Shown: one piece after another, positions 24,001-35,973 of the stretch
Layout of the letters: every line of letters begins with the position of its first letter
How positions within the stretch are numbered: the first letter of the stretch is position 1
Origin: Lepidonotus clava
Taxonomy: Eukaryota; Annelida; Polychaeta; Phyllodocida; Polynoidae
Assembly (NCBI GenBank): GCA_936440205.1
Contig: OW387133.1
Span: 51,424,374-51,488,373 of the forward strand
Direction: 5' to 3'
DNA length: 64,000 bases
Made by a program: the position numbers and the translations under genes
Notes under the pieces: model-generated
The model's input: the letters and a program-made list of their open reading frames with translations, nothing else
Databases searched by the model: none
Told to the model about the DNA's origin: nothing

Positions 24001-25657
24001 GTCGATATCTTTATTGAGTAATCCGGTTAGAAGTAACCTCAAAGAGCCTTCGATGACCTGGATTCATCAATTATGCCACCGAGTCCAAATCCACTTTGTA
24101 GGTCGATCCCACCCAATGACCTTGTTCTGTCTGCTTCCTCTCCAAATATCCTCTCTTCCTTCAGACACCCACTGAAGCCACGTGGGAATCGGCGAAATTC
24201 CCCTGATGCTCTACTTGGTTCCGGAGCCGCAGGCAGAAGTGACGCCTGGCGTCGGCAGTGAGCGATAACAGAGGAATTCAAGGAGTTCCTCCAGGGGAAA
24301 AATACGGTTCATTCACCCCCGATCTGTTGACAAGTTCCTGTATCTCCCAAGCCCTGTTTTCAATGCAGATCGGGCCATGATAGGGGGTGTTCTGGTGGCT
24401 GCTTGCTACTCATCATTCAGAAAACAGCATTGCTGGCAGACAGATGGCTGGATGGGTGGCAGCCATTGCAAGCAGTTCGGCCCGCCAGGCATTTTCCCCG
24501 CCACCATCACCCTCGGTTAATTGGGTTCATTTGTCTGGTTAACTGTAAATGCAGCGAGTGCCAGTTGTTCAATTAACCCCCTGGTCGCGACTCATTGAAT
24601 TCCTCCGCCTTGCAACAGGTGTGGCAACTCCTTAATGCCACACGTAATGATGAGGGTGGGCTACTTTTTTTCTGGACCCTCCCCGCCGGAAGAGGCGATG
24701 GACGCCCGGGAGCTGTTATTTAGACCCGCGGGTTTTCACAACCGGAAGACCCTGGCAGCCAGAGGGGAGGTTTTTCCTCCTTTCAGTTTTGTATTTCCCA
24801 TCCCAGTTGACGTTGGACGAGGAAATCATTTTTGGCAGAGATTACCACAGCGCCACATTATGGGCTCGGGCGCGCGCTCATTCATCAGCAGGATGCATTA
24901 TGAATGTAGTCTTTGCTTTAGCGTTTGCAATAAATCACTCGCAAACAATTTCTGTCTGACGGAGATAAGTGGTTCTGGCCGTGCGCGCCCTACTTGTTCT
25001 TAGCCGGTTCCAATTTTCATACAATCTTTGGACAGGGCATGTTGGGTTTCAATAACTCGTACCGACAGTCATTGCCAAGGTCGCGACAAGCATCTGAATG
25101 TCAGAAAATCGATGTTAGTGCCAGTGAAATTTCCCATATCACCTGACAGTGATATGCAATCAAGCTGCCAGGCCTTGGCCCTCCCCACAGGGGTCTAGTA
25201 TGCTGATAACAATGCCCTGTTCTGAATCAGCAGCGTCTAAATATCAAATCACAATGGCGGTTTCATTCTTTTGAAGCCGAGGTTAGACTGGTGTCAAGAT
25301 GACACCCTATCCCCGTCCCTATACCTCTCTAGAGCCCTCATATTCTGAGTATTGCTCCCTCCTATTCCAAGCCGCCCTTATTCCCACCCCTATCGCTTCT
25401 TTTCTCCCTTTATGCTTCTTACACCCGGGGCGTTTACATATGAATTTCTATGTCAGAAAGCAATCCTCGGGCCAATAGAAGTGCCTGTGCCCTACCACTA
25501 CCAACCCCTCTGTCCCCCTCCTGGACTCTGTCCCCAACCAATATTGGCGTCCTTCAACGGGCGCCGTGAACTGCGCATGCGCCACCTCCGGCCATCGATT
25601 GGGCCAGGTCTGGAAGGGATTTGGCTGACACGCATGCGCGTTGGTAAATGGGAAGGC
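21021..25657. other. mixed intron sequence with a few motif copies
   Basis: Contains a POU octamer ATGCAAAT at 21820-21827, two CCCTGGAGG words at 22486-22505, a CCTCCAGGG at 24288-24296, a single GAAGCCAC at 24174-24181 and an 8-bp-arm hairpin at 25135-25156 (CATATCAC/GTGATATG). No supported exon, RNA gene or mobile element. Confidence 0.5.
22487..22505 (+). promoter_or_regulatory. adjacent pair of CCCTGGAGG words, 11-bp spacing
   Basis: CCTGGAGG at 22487-22494 and again at 22498-22505, 11 bp start to start, both preceded by C. About one helical turn apart and in the same orientation. Part of the over-frequent CCCTGGAGG set. Confidence 0.45.
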
Positions 25658-25675
25658 CTGCCCTCTGGTGATCGA
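25658..25675 (-). promoter_or_regulatory. CTCF-like site, minus orientation
   Basis: Read on the minus strand, TCGATCACCAGAGGGCAG holds TCACCAGAGGGC, which fits the CTCF core except for the first base. Orientation is opposite to the plus-strand sites to its left at 8.0, 10.5, 19.0 and 21.0 kb. Confidence 0.5.
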
Positions 25676-26600
25676 TCGGTCTAACCTGTGCGCGGTGGTT
25701 TTCGTTCAAACATACGTATTGTATAGCCCACATGGCCCTCCCGCCGGGCGTCCCCTGGAGGAGAAACGCCCAACCTGCCCCCGCCCCCGTCCACCATAAA
25801 GCACGCCGGGAGGACAGCCTCTTCCCGTGTAGCAACCCTCGTGGGGGCTGTTGCCGCTGCCTCCTGGCGAGCCTGGACAATCTCCGGGCTACTGGAGCAC
25901 AGACAACAACTGTGACCGGCGTGCCAGCCGCAGCCGACGACGGCTGTATAGGGGGCCTATAGACCAAGGGGTCTATGCTCCCACGCCGGTTAATAATGAA
26001 TCCCACAAGCCCACCGGCGACCCCGTTGTCATTATACATACTTGCCCGTCAGAGCTTTATGAAAGGGCATCCGTTCCTGCTTCCGATTTTGCCGCGCCCA
26101 CTTCCGCCTTATGACAGAACACGGAGGGTATTAAATATATTATAGGGGGCCCTGCGGACATGGAGGACACTGAGGTAGGGAGGTGTTTAATATGGGATGT
26201 TCAATAGGGAAAGTTTCTTAAGTTGAACATTGCATGACGAGGTTGGAGAAGCTCCGCGATTAGAATCGACGTGGTCTTAAAGAAACGCCACTAAACACAG
26301 ATGAGATAGAGGAGTAAGCGTTCCTTTAGTATGCCGTGGCGTTTAGATTTTCTTAATCGCTTCAAATGAATGAGACAATTAGACTCGCATTCAGCTCAAT
26401 AATGCATCTTTGTTACTTCAGGTACAATAACCGCGCGCTCTAATGGAAACCGCCCATCGAATCCTCATTAAATCCCTTTATCTTCTTCTTGTCTGTTTTT
26501 TGACTTAGTTCGCTCAATGTCGTCTGCCCGGTTTCCCGCCATGTTACCATACATGGCAAGGATCAATACGCCAATTGCTGCTACCTAGTACCGACTTTAT

Positions 26601-26618
26601 CCCCCAGGGGGCAGATTG
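26601..26618 (+). promoter_or_regulatory. CTCF-like site
   Basis: CCCCCAGGGGGCAGATTG matches the CTCF core with one mismatch. Its centre CCCCCAGGGGG is also a near-perfect palindrome, so an EBF/COE-type or AP-2-type site is an alternative. A GAGCAGCTC copy follows at 26669-26677. Confidence 0.4.
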
Positions 26619-26668
26619 ATTGATGGCGGCGGGAGTAAGTACTCAGCTATTTGGCTCAATATCGCTCA

Positions 26669-26677
26669 GAGCAGCTC
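26669..26677. promoter_or_regulatory. GAGCAGCTC site
   Basis: An exact copy of the recurrent odd palindrome, flanked CA...GG. It is single here, about 60 bp from a CTCF-like site. Confidence 0.45.
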
Positions 26678-26810
26678 GGGCCATCATGGCCACGGAGGGG
26701 TGGTGATCGTTGTCATCGACTTCAATTCACGTCCACGGTGCGGGGACAGTAGGAGGAGCGGCGCCCATTGCTCTCTATGTACAGAATCCATGACACCCTA
26801 TACGGTATAA

Positions 26811-29800
26811 AAGAAATCATCAGCGGGTACGTTAGGAAACCCGATAGCCGTAGGGCAACAGTGTATAGCCCCGTTTAGCATGAATCGACCAGGAATCCTG
26901 TAGTTAAGTGTATACAGGGTATATAATGACATCAGTTTATTCAACCTGTTAAGTGTTGAGTGATACCAGATAGTGCTTACATTGATTGCATATTTTCCCG
27001 TTTTATTTATTCACGGATGTTGGTCGACCGGCATCTCGCCGCTTTTATGGCTTTCCAACATGACCGCTGTGGGATTATAAGGGATCAGAATTGATAGAGT
27101 ACTCTCGGTAACAACGTGGGGCCATTATGGCCTAACTGTTGCCGGCTTAAAACCAATGGCTTCAGCAGCAGTCAATTATATCAATGGGGGATGTGTACAG
27201 CGGGAGGCCGTAGACTAGGGAGTGGCAGCGGCCACGGGAGGCAGGGTTTTGAGGAGGTTGGAGTTTGGTATTAAGCTTAATCTAGCTGGATTTAGGGTTT
27301 AGCGTCCATGTTGGACGGCCCACCTCCCTGCCTCCATGCTGCTGTAAGCATTAAATCTCCTCCGGTTATGGGGGCGTGCTGAGCCTGTACACAGCATGAG
27401 AACACAGCTACATGTACCACACAGCTTACCAGTACCAACCCACATCATTATCAACTGATCAAATAACATACTTGTTCAGGCTTGAGTTTCAACATAAACC
27501 GCCTATAAAACCAATACAACGAGAAGCAAAACAAAACTGAATAGAAAAGTAGGAGAGACGGTATTATTTCATGTTTCAATTGGTCCCCTAGGGGAGGTGT
27601 GGCCGCGGCTGGTGGGTGTCCCCGGGACCTGTTGGGGGACACCCCGGCCGGCCGTGTCCAGCTGGGGCCCGTCTCCGCCCGACCCACGCCCCGCCTCTGC
27701 CCGTACGTCACACCCATCCCTCAGCGCCACACACAGGCAGTTATGACGGAGACGGCTGCCTCCAGAGTGTGGGGGAGGATAGCAATGGGGGTGGGTGGTT
27801 TGGAGGAATATGTTAAGACCCTGCTCTCCTCCTAATGCGTTATGTACAACCAACCCACTAAAACATAACGACATTCCGTCCTTCCCAATCTGTTTACTCC
27901 ATGCTCTTTTTCTAATCACGTCTCGATCTTCCTTATGATCCTCTTTATCCCTTTCCCACTCCTCCTGGCGCCATCCCTACCTGGATAGATTACCCCGCAG
28001 TGAGTTGATTCCCCCCTCACTTCTACAGTTCTCTGTGACCTTCAAGGGGAGATGGACTCCCATGGTCGGCACATCAGAAACCCTGGAGGGTGCCAGATAA
28101 GGCTGCTAATGTAACCAAACGCATTACCAAACGTATTATCTGGCACAGTTATAACCCTCATAACTCCTGGTTATTTCTTTCGGTCTGTAGGGTGTAATGG
28201 GTCAGCACAACCCTTTGTTTGCTCTACTAGATAACACGCTAATTAGTTTGTACTAAGGCACAGATTTGTCATCCATCCTGCTTCTGATTAAGTACATTGA
28301 TGTGGAGGCAAAATGACCTTTGTTTAACCTTACGGAACCACACAATCACGGACACGTGTATTTACATAAACAATTCTTGACCGACAAAGCCACTTCAAAG
28401 GGATGTTTAATTTATGTGTAATTTCACACAAACCCACACAAATTTCCAGAATAAACCTCTAATGACTTTAATATCAGATCCATACCACAAAGTATTTCCG
28501 TGGAATATCAAGTCATCTTTTGGGACATAACAAATCTATTTATAGGTAATAGATCTGGGTCCGCTGAGCTAACTGTCATGGGGAACAGAGTTTATCCATT
28601 ATGGCTGTCGGGTTATACAAGCGGATTTGACATGACCCTTTGACAAAGGGGTCTTCCCTGTGTGGTTCTGAGTCAGAATCTGACACATCTTTTATGCCTG
28701 ATGACTTCTGATATGTACCAAAGGTCAGAAAGTGTCAACACGAGGTTAGAACCAGTCAGTGCATAACGCGACTTTTTCAGGATACAAACAGTTCGACAGC
28801 TGTTATTCTCGGTAAGAAATTACCCAAAATAAACATGTGTACGTCATAACAAAAAGGAGATGGAAAGCAAAGAAAATATGTTACTAAAGAAGCTGCAATG
28901 ATTGGACTGGAGTGACAACGTCTTGATTAACAATATTATGTCTCCCTACCAGCCTGATTCAGCATATTGGCTGTATATTTATATATCCAGTCAATAGTGT
29001 TTATCATTAGTTCAGTAGATGTGTATTTATTTTAGAATTGGGTCATACACCGTGGAGGCGAGACACTTCCTATAATCAGAGGGAAAAAACTCCAGGAGAC
29101 ATGGAGAAGAATTGATCAAGCTGAGCCTGTACAAAGAGTACCTGCCTGGGTGCAGTGCTAGGTAGCTAATCACCTGTCTGGAGAGGTGACACCTGTACGA
29201 ACTTATCAGGTAAATAATGGCCCTAGTCGACCCTGCTTCACGCTATGACGTCAACCCCTGCTGTCACTCCGCACGTTTCATTTGCCCGTGTTATTCTATC
29301 CGGTCGTGCGTGGGCAGTGTTAAGGCGTAGCCGTATACATGTAGAGGATGAAAAGTATCTCGTCCCTGTACAACAGCAATTTAAATCCGATTATTATTTG
29401 TATTATTCCCGGTATGGTATGAGTGGGAGGACTGTTGCTATATGTTTTGAGCGTGGCCAACGGTGCGTGTGGGTATGTATAGAAGTGGGTGGATAAGGGG
29501 TGAGAGTGAGGGTACTTCGTTGGTCTTCCTGTATAGACCTGAGGGATCCATTCAGTTTAATCTAATCCCACTCAGGAAAGCCTTAAAGTGGTCAAGTTTA
29601 ACCTCCAATTATTCCGATTTCTTCTTGGATATAATTATTTACCACGTCAAGAGAGCGTAACCCAAATGTGATCCCCTTGAAAATCACAAGGAGTCCAAAA
29701 AAAACTATGATCGAAAATATTCATTGAAAAATAGTAAATCCCCACGTTATATACTCCCCCGCAGCCGACGTGAGGTCAAGTAATGGTCTGACAGAATAGA

Positions 29801-30330
29801 ACCCTCATGATCTCAAGCCTCTCTCAGGTGGGCTTAGGTCCGATGTTACAGAACAGGTAATGAGCTAACTGTCAATTGGTGACTTATGCCTTTGTAAAGT
29901 TGCCATTGCCAAGCCAGAAACTTCAGATAAGGCGAAGTATCAGATGGACATATGATTGGAATGGAAATAGCAAAACTCATTAGCATCAGTGCTCTTTGTG
30001 AGTCAGTGAATAGTAATAAACGCTGCCCAAAGCACATGCTCATGCACGTGAGTACTAGTCGACCCTATAGACCAATATGTGAGAAATTATTAATAAACTA
30101 GACGCCAATCTATAAACTGAGACACTCTGGCAGGCCCGGCTGTCAATGCCAGGCTGATGGATTGTTCTTTCCTCCTTGCGACTAAAACAAAAGCGGCCGA
30201 TGGAAGGTCATTGGGCCTAGGCTTAGTGGGAATGTGGAGGCTGGCAGAGCGGGCCTGTAGGGTCAGGAGGTGCGGACCAGGAGGATCCATCACCTTATCC
30301 TGATCAAGCTCGGTTAACTCCATCATCGAT
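26811..30330. other. intron stretch, mostly AT-richer
   Basis: Largely AT-rich and simple in look, especially 28080-30110. A CCCTGGAGG lies at 28081-28089 and a perfect ERR/SF-1-like TCAAGGTCA is further on at about 31479. A CpG-rich interval is at about 27590-27740. No credible coding exon was found. Confidence 0.5.
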
Positions 30331-30434
30331 CCTGGAGGCAGAAACAAGCAGCTCTCCAGGGAGGGAGCAGGCGAGGAGAAGAAGGACACCCCGCCACCTT
30401 GTCTGAACCACTCCTGTGTTGTGTTCATTTCCAG

Positions 30435-30842
30435 CCCGCCGAGAGCTGCTCGCTGGCCAGGCCGCGCTGCTCAGAGCTGCTCAGGAGGACTGTACATCGA
30501 GCTGTGAACTGATTTATGAGCACGTCGTTTGCAGAGAACTGTCAAGGGGGCTGAGGAGTTTGCTCATGGTCAAGTACAGAGTTCATCTGGCCAGATGATT
30601 TACAATGAGCGCGTCTGCGAGCAGCTCGCCGAGTTGCTCCTTCTGTGTGTTACATGTCTGTATGGGGTTATGAGCAGATCCCATATTAGCTCATGTGTTA
30701 TACGTAGAGCTATATGTTAAACGATGTTTAACCAGATTATCCCCTACAAATACCAGCATTGAGATGGTCTCTGAACCAAAATGTAGCCTCAATTAAACTT
30801 GTTTTCGTCACACTAGGCAATCGTTTGTTCCTTTCAAATAAA
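30435..30842 (+). CDS. weak candidate for a plus-strand terminal exon with poly(A) signal
   Basis: Seen: an acceptor-like TTGTGTTCATTTCCAG ends at 30434. From there one frame stays open for 53 codons to TGA at 30596-30598, encoding a helical-looking stretch with a C-x3-C-x8-C run (EDCTSSCELIYEHVVC). An AATAAA lies at 30837-30842, with a G/T-rich stretch soon after. Against it: the other two frames are also open for over 20 codons, no partner plus-strand exon is secure, and three GAGCTGCTC/GAGCAGCTC copies lie in or just beyond it, so it could be a motif-rich non-coding block. If real, it is a gene nested on the opposite strand. No family recognised. Confidence 0.28.
30443..30639. promoter_or_regulatory. 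cluster of four GAGC-W-GCTC motifs
   Basis: Exact copies at 30443-30451, 30474-30482 and 30619-30627, and the variant GAGTTGCTC at 30631-30639, 12 bp after the third. A near copy GCGCTGCTC lies 9 bp before the second. It is the densest group of this palindrome in the window. If the terminal exon candidate here is real, the first two could simply be Glu-Leu-Leu or Leu-Leu codons; the last two lie past its stop. Confidence 0.5.
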
Positions 30843-32729
30843 AATAGGCTGGCGTAGGGGGCTCAGAGATAAGGCAGTTACAGGTAATTGCTTTACCTGG
30901 TATTTTCATCTCCCCATCTGGACACTCAAACAAGATTATGAAAAATAAACTTGGAGCGATGCCATGTGATTTCCTTACCTAAGCCTGGTAAACACTTTTT
31001 GACACTTATTTCATTAAACAGAGAGGACGGCCGATAATACAATAATCCAAAAAGTTCCAACAAGAAAGTGCTCAGACATTGCCAAGGAGGACGACATGCA
31101 GGCCAGAGGGAGGGGCGAGCACCTCTGACCTCGCCATAACTCTTGTTCCAGCAGCTGTCAGGGGGCGGCCACCCGATAAGCCTAGTGTGCTCCTCAGTAT
31201 GTGTAGCCTAAGGTTGTACACTTGTCCCGCCAGGTGCGAAAACCATCCTCCTACGCCTGGCTTCTTCGAACCCCCGCATGTCTAGGCCCCTCAGGTTGGC
31301 CAAGAGGATCATATGACCGGCTGCTTCTGATGATTTTATGTTAATACCCGCCCCCATAATTCACATAAGGAAATATGAAGAAGTAAAACGAAATGCAGAG
31401 CTCATACAATAGCGAATGTGTGCTCGCAGCTCCACCGAGGGAATAGATTAACAGAAATGTTTGGTAGGTTCTATGTTCAAGGTCAATGTAATTAGAATTT
31501 GGGGATTCCTTAGGGAATAGGCAAGAATTTTTCTTCTGGAATTTATATCATGGTTGTAAACTTCAAAGGCCTGGTATGAAGAGGTCTCCGTGGTATTGGT
31601 TTGGCCGTTAGTCATAACGCCAGAGCTGCTCGCTGAGGGGCTCACCCAGCCACCAGACATGCAACGCCAGGTAAAAACTTCAGAATGCATTTGTCAGGTA
31701 AGGGAGAAAACGGTCAGGTAGGCCAAACCCATTTGCTTCGAGGTGGCGCTGCTGCCACCTCCCAGCCTACCCAGTGCATTAAGCCCAAGACATAGTTCAC
31801 TCGAGATCACACTCACGGCCCTCCAGTAGGCCAGGCGAGTTGAAGGCTGGCCAAATTGCTCACACCTGCGCCTTGTTTGATAAAAGTAGCATGCAGTGAC
31901 ACCCCCGCCGCCTCCCCTGACCTTGCTCACCTGCAGCTAAGGGTGTAATCGTTCGCCCACATTATTCCCGGTACAGATAAAGCGAGCTGATATAAAACGA
32001 CACGTAATCTGCTGACGTATGGGGAAGGGGTCGTTGTGTGAAAACAGGGACGGGCTGTACCACGAAAACTACAAATACGTTAGTCTTCCTGAAAAATGTT
32101 GTCCCCTGAGATGAAAGGACTTTTTGTGCTAACAGTCCATCAATCATAAGCTGTGTGTGTGCGGTAAAACTCAGATGTTTCTACCTTCAACGTGAGAAGG
32201 TACCGGCTCTAGGTGAAAATAGAAGGTAGTATAGGAACAAACACTGACTGTGTTATGAGTGTCCATACTGTTATATTTTGAGTAACAGTACAACACGTCG
32301 TATTGTTGGATATGTAGGAGGAACTGAGATAATAAAAACGGAGAGAGCGGGAGATGTACTCTGTTCCGTTAGTGTTAATTTCAGTCGGAGTTAATATTAC
32401 ACGGCCTATTAATCCCATGTTTTGTTCCCCGTCATTATTTCGTCTACTTGTATTTCCCTGGATGTTTCATGAGGAGACAATCCGCGTCCAATCTCCGCCA
32501 TATTGCATCCTAATTTCGCTGTCCCAGCCAATAAAGTACAGTGACGAGGAAATTGCTGATAGTGTGGGGCGTAGACTAAGCGGAGACAGTAGGGGGTGGA
32601 TAGGAGAAGGCCGGTTTCTTTATTGGACCGTGGATTGCGTCGGTGATTGTTGGAGAGCTTTCTGATAGCCCTGGGTGCAGATAAAGGAGTGGGGAATGAA
32701 CCTCACACCCCAGAGCTCATCGTTTATCG
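30843..32729. other. intron stretch with one GAGCTGCTC copy and a gapped palindrome
   Basis: GAGCTGCTC is at 31623-31631. At 31740-31761 GAGGTGGC and GCCACCTC face each other across a 6-bp GCTGCT centre (8-bp perfect arms). A partial CTCF-like GTCAGGGGGCGG is at about 31158. No gene recognised. Confidence 0.5.
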
Positions 32730-32755
32730 CCTCCAGGGACGTTTCCCCCTGGAGG
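32730..32755. promoter_or_regulatory. facing pair of CCTCCAGGG and CCCTGGAGG
   Basis: CCTCCAGG at 32730-32737 and CCTGGAGG at 32748-32755 form an inverted pair, 18 bp start to start, each with the extra outer base of the 9-bp word. An inverted arrangement recurs at 59285-59300. Confidence 0.45.
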
Positions 32756-32809
32756 AGTGGGGCCTTCTACTGGAGGTATATTGGGGACGTGGACGTGCAC
32801 CTGTTCCCC

Positions 32810-33060
32810 CCTGTCTTCTCTCCTCTGACCCTAACCTCAGTATACCCCTCTAGATATCCCCAGCCCTCCACCTCCTCTTGTCGATCCACTCCCAATCCCT
32901 TCCTCCCATTACGTCCTCCTCCAGTCCCTGAGCCCCGCTCCTCCTTCAACGCCTGTTCCGCACCGCCCAGGTCACCCACCCTGGAGACAGACATCAGTCC
33001 TGCCACACAGTGTAAGGGGATTAATAAGGCTCTAAATACGGCCGGCTGTCAGGGCTGAAC
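32810..33060. other. pyrimidine-rich tract passing into a CpG-rich block
   Basis: About 200 bp of C/T-rich plus-strand sequence (CCCCCTGTCTTCTCTCC, CCTCCACCTCCTCTTG) followed by GC-rich sequence. A 127-codon frame covers part of it, but its low-complexity Pro/Ser composition is what such a tract gives by chance, so no gene is called. Confidence 0.45.
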
Positions 33061-33365
33061 AGTGAGGGCCGAGCGGTGAGTGGGCGGAGTCGTGGAGGGG
33101 GTCGGCAGGAGGCAGGAGGACGCGCTAGACTTGTGTATTGTAAGCCCAGGAGGGGCAGGTGTGACAGCCGACACGGCGGGGCCTGTCTCCTGCGCATTGT
33201 GAGGACATCAGGCTCGGACCTCCCCCCTCCCATTCCTCCCCCACCCCCATCATCAGCTTCTATATACCTATACCAGCTGATGCATCGATCTAGTAAGCAA
33301 TCTCGACCTGCCATATGAGTGCGCCTAGCCCGTTCTCCTTCCATGGCCATATGACTATCACTGCC

Positions 33366-33400
33366 TTGGCTGCTGCTGCTACAGCTGCTGCTGCTGACGA
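33366..33400. repeat. interrupted GCT trinucleotide run
   Basis: Two short (GCT)3-4 blocks separated by ACA. Simple-sequence DNA, low importance. Confidence 0.7.
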
Positions 33401-35923
33401 AAGAGCGCATCACTCGCTGGCAGCCAGCTCTTCAGGCGCAATGGTCCGCTGAGGCAGTGTGCTGGAACATGTCCGTAAAAGGCATTGTTCGTGGCGCGAC
33501 GACAGCCGCCGCCGCCACTGCTGCGGGCTATGTCATCATCATCTTCCTGCCGAGCCCCGTCCGACCGGCCCAAAAACTCACACACTACATCCCGCAGCAC
33601 ATTTTCGCCATTAACCCATTTTGGGGCTCTATCCCATGGCTAGGATTTGTCAAAAGTGGCTGCAGCCTCACGGTCTTATTTGAAGCCCGTTGAAATCGGA
33701 TGTCTTAAAGCTGATCCAGTTCCATTAGGATCTGAGATTTAACTGGTTATTTGAAAGTGTAGAATCTATTATCACAGTTCTACCTGTGCAGTCTAATAAT
33801 TGATATCAACTTAGAGCTTTCCACTTTCTAGATTTAATTTTGCCATTTTGATATTCTCAAATTCCATATACATAATGTAATAGAGTTAATTGAAGTAAGG
33901 GAACAGTACTTGCAATTTGACAGGGTTTTCCATTAGTCAATGTGTCGTTTTAATTGTACCTCTGCCGACAGTTCAGGACCGCAATCACTCAACCAACGTG
34001 CAATTTACCAGTTACAAGCTTGTCTGTCATTATAACATTACGATAACTCTCACTGGTCTGTTTTTACTTTGAGCACATCAGGCCAGCATGAATCTTTACC
34101 GGCACGAAAATCCGCCCCTAATACGACAGCTTTAATGGATTCGATTCATTCCCGAGAACTTAAAAGTTACAGTTAAGCTGGCTTTTTCAAGACGACAATC
34201 AAAGCTCAACTAGACAGTTAGTCACGAGAGCGAAATTTATAGGACTGATTTGTCTTCAAAGAACTCCGCCATACAGTTGACAGTTGCACGATAAGGCTGG
34301 CGTGTGCCGACCCCTGCTTGTCGAGTGATACCGTTAGGGGGTTGGTGGGCGAGAGGGTGAGAGGGGCGTGCTGCACGGGACGTGAGGGGGGCGAGGAGCA
34401 GCCGTCATGACAACATCAAATAATGATCATGCCCTGACCATCCATCAATTACCCCACACCCGAGCCCTCCCCACCGGTGCCCTTTGATATGATACTCTTT
34501 GCTATTTCCACTTTGGCGTGTCGCAGGGCGAGGGGTGCCGTGTTAAAGCCCTCCTCGTCCCCCCCCCCCATTCCTCCTCCCCCTTGTACTCCGTCCTTCT
34601 GATCTGGGCGTCCCCAAGTGCCGCTAAAACGCAGTTTTGAGGCAGGCTTAGTCGGCAATTAAGCGCAAAAAGATATCAATTAGGACAAGTTCAATTATCA
34701 GGGCCTCCCCTCCATGTAACCACTTAATCGAGCTTTAGATACTAGGAGCTTTTCAATCTGCATGTACCTGTTTATCTAGAGCAATCTGTATCCTCCCCTT
34801 TACGATATTTTACAGGATAAAAGACCCATAATAGAACGGAAACTTTTATTGATCGACCATCCCGGTAGAAACATTGTTTTTATCTTTTCAATTATTTTAA
34901 AAGTACTACTTTCACTGGTATAACATGGGTGAGGATTTTCAAAACGGGGGGGGGGGGGGGGGGTGCAGAGGATCCGAGGGATACACATAGAGGATGTATT
35001 GGTATCCAAGCCTAGGCTTAATAGGCAAACAAAAGCCCTGGATACGCATATAAGCCATAAGCAGGTCTGTGGGCTTCATGACAAACGACGGGCATTTAGC
35101 GTTATGACGCAAAGGCCCATCAGGGGGAGCCACTGGCATTTCGTGACCCGTCACGGGTTTTAAAAGACTCCATCAATCATGTAGACAGTTATAACGCATT
35201 GGTTCTGCCCATTTGGACCCAATTTAGCCGAATATCAATGGGGATCGAAGCCTATCATTTTAAGTGCGAATGGAACACGACGGCAGGACGCAGAGGTCAA
35301 TGCAGCCCAATAAAGCCCCAGTATTCGACCCCGCTCCCACTGCAGACCACTTTCTCCTCCTAAGTCTATGGGGTCAGGAAGTGCAACCAATGTTTACCAG
35401 CGTGCTAACATAGGGCCTCTTAAATCATCTCAGCCAATCACTTATTCCGAACCCGCTCAGGCATTAAGAAATGAGGCATGATCAGAATTTTCAACTGTAG
35501 TTTTTTTATTTTTATTAATTCACATAAATCCATTCCTGGCATTTTTTAAGCACAAAAATCAAACATTAGTTTTTCATTTGTTTCGGAATTATAGGTGCGT
35601 AATTGGCAGATATCTGCCAAGACAAACAAACCTTAAAAGGCAGTTGTTCTTTTGCAGCACACTTTGGCATCTCAAACGCTGGCTCCCCACAAAAACCAAC
35701 ACCCCATTCGTCTCACCACACACCACACACCCTTATCATTCTTATCAGCGCTCACGCCTCCCTGGGTTTATTCGGCAAATAATGAAGGCCCCGAACACGC
35801 ACGGGAAATATTTCTTGCAGCTTCAGAAAAATACGCAATTCAAAAATGAGCCTGTTGATGACTATGATTACCCAAACATGCCGGCCTATGCGGAAGCACG
35901 CGGCCGGCCTATGAGGGATGGCG
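33401..35923. other. intron stretch, AT-rich in its first half
   Basis: 33700-34260 is AT-rich. An 18-bp G homopolymer lies at 34946-34963. No CCCTGGAGG, GAGC-W-GCTC or GAAGCCAC copies were noted here, which makes it one of the emptier parts of the intron. Confidence 0.5.
34946..34963. repeat. 18-bp poly(G) homopolymer
   Basis: Eighteen consecutive G on the plus strand. It can form a G-quadruplex, and its length is liable to sequencing or assembly error. Confidence 0.85.
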
Positions 35924-35973
35924 ACGCGATTGACGGTTGATCAATATTTTGACAATCGCGTGACGGTCACGCG
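35881..35973. other. nested inverted repeats in a CpG-rich patch
   Basis: ACGCGATTG at 35924-35932 pairs with CAATCGCGT at 35953-35961 (9-bp perfect arms). The right arm overlaps a separate 17-bp odd palindrome, CGCGTGAC-G-GTCACGCG, at 35957-35973. Just upstream CCGGCCTATG is repeated at 35881 and about 35904. The two stems are mutually exclusive, like a structural switch, though no transcript is known here. Confidence 0.5.
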
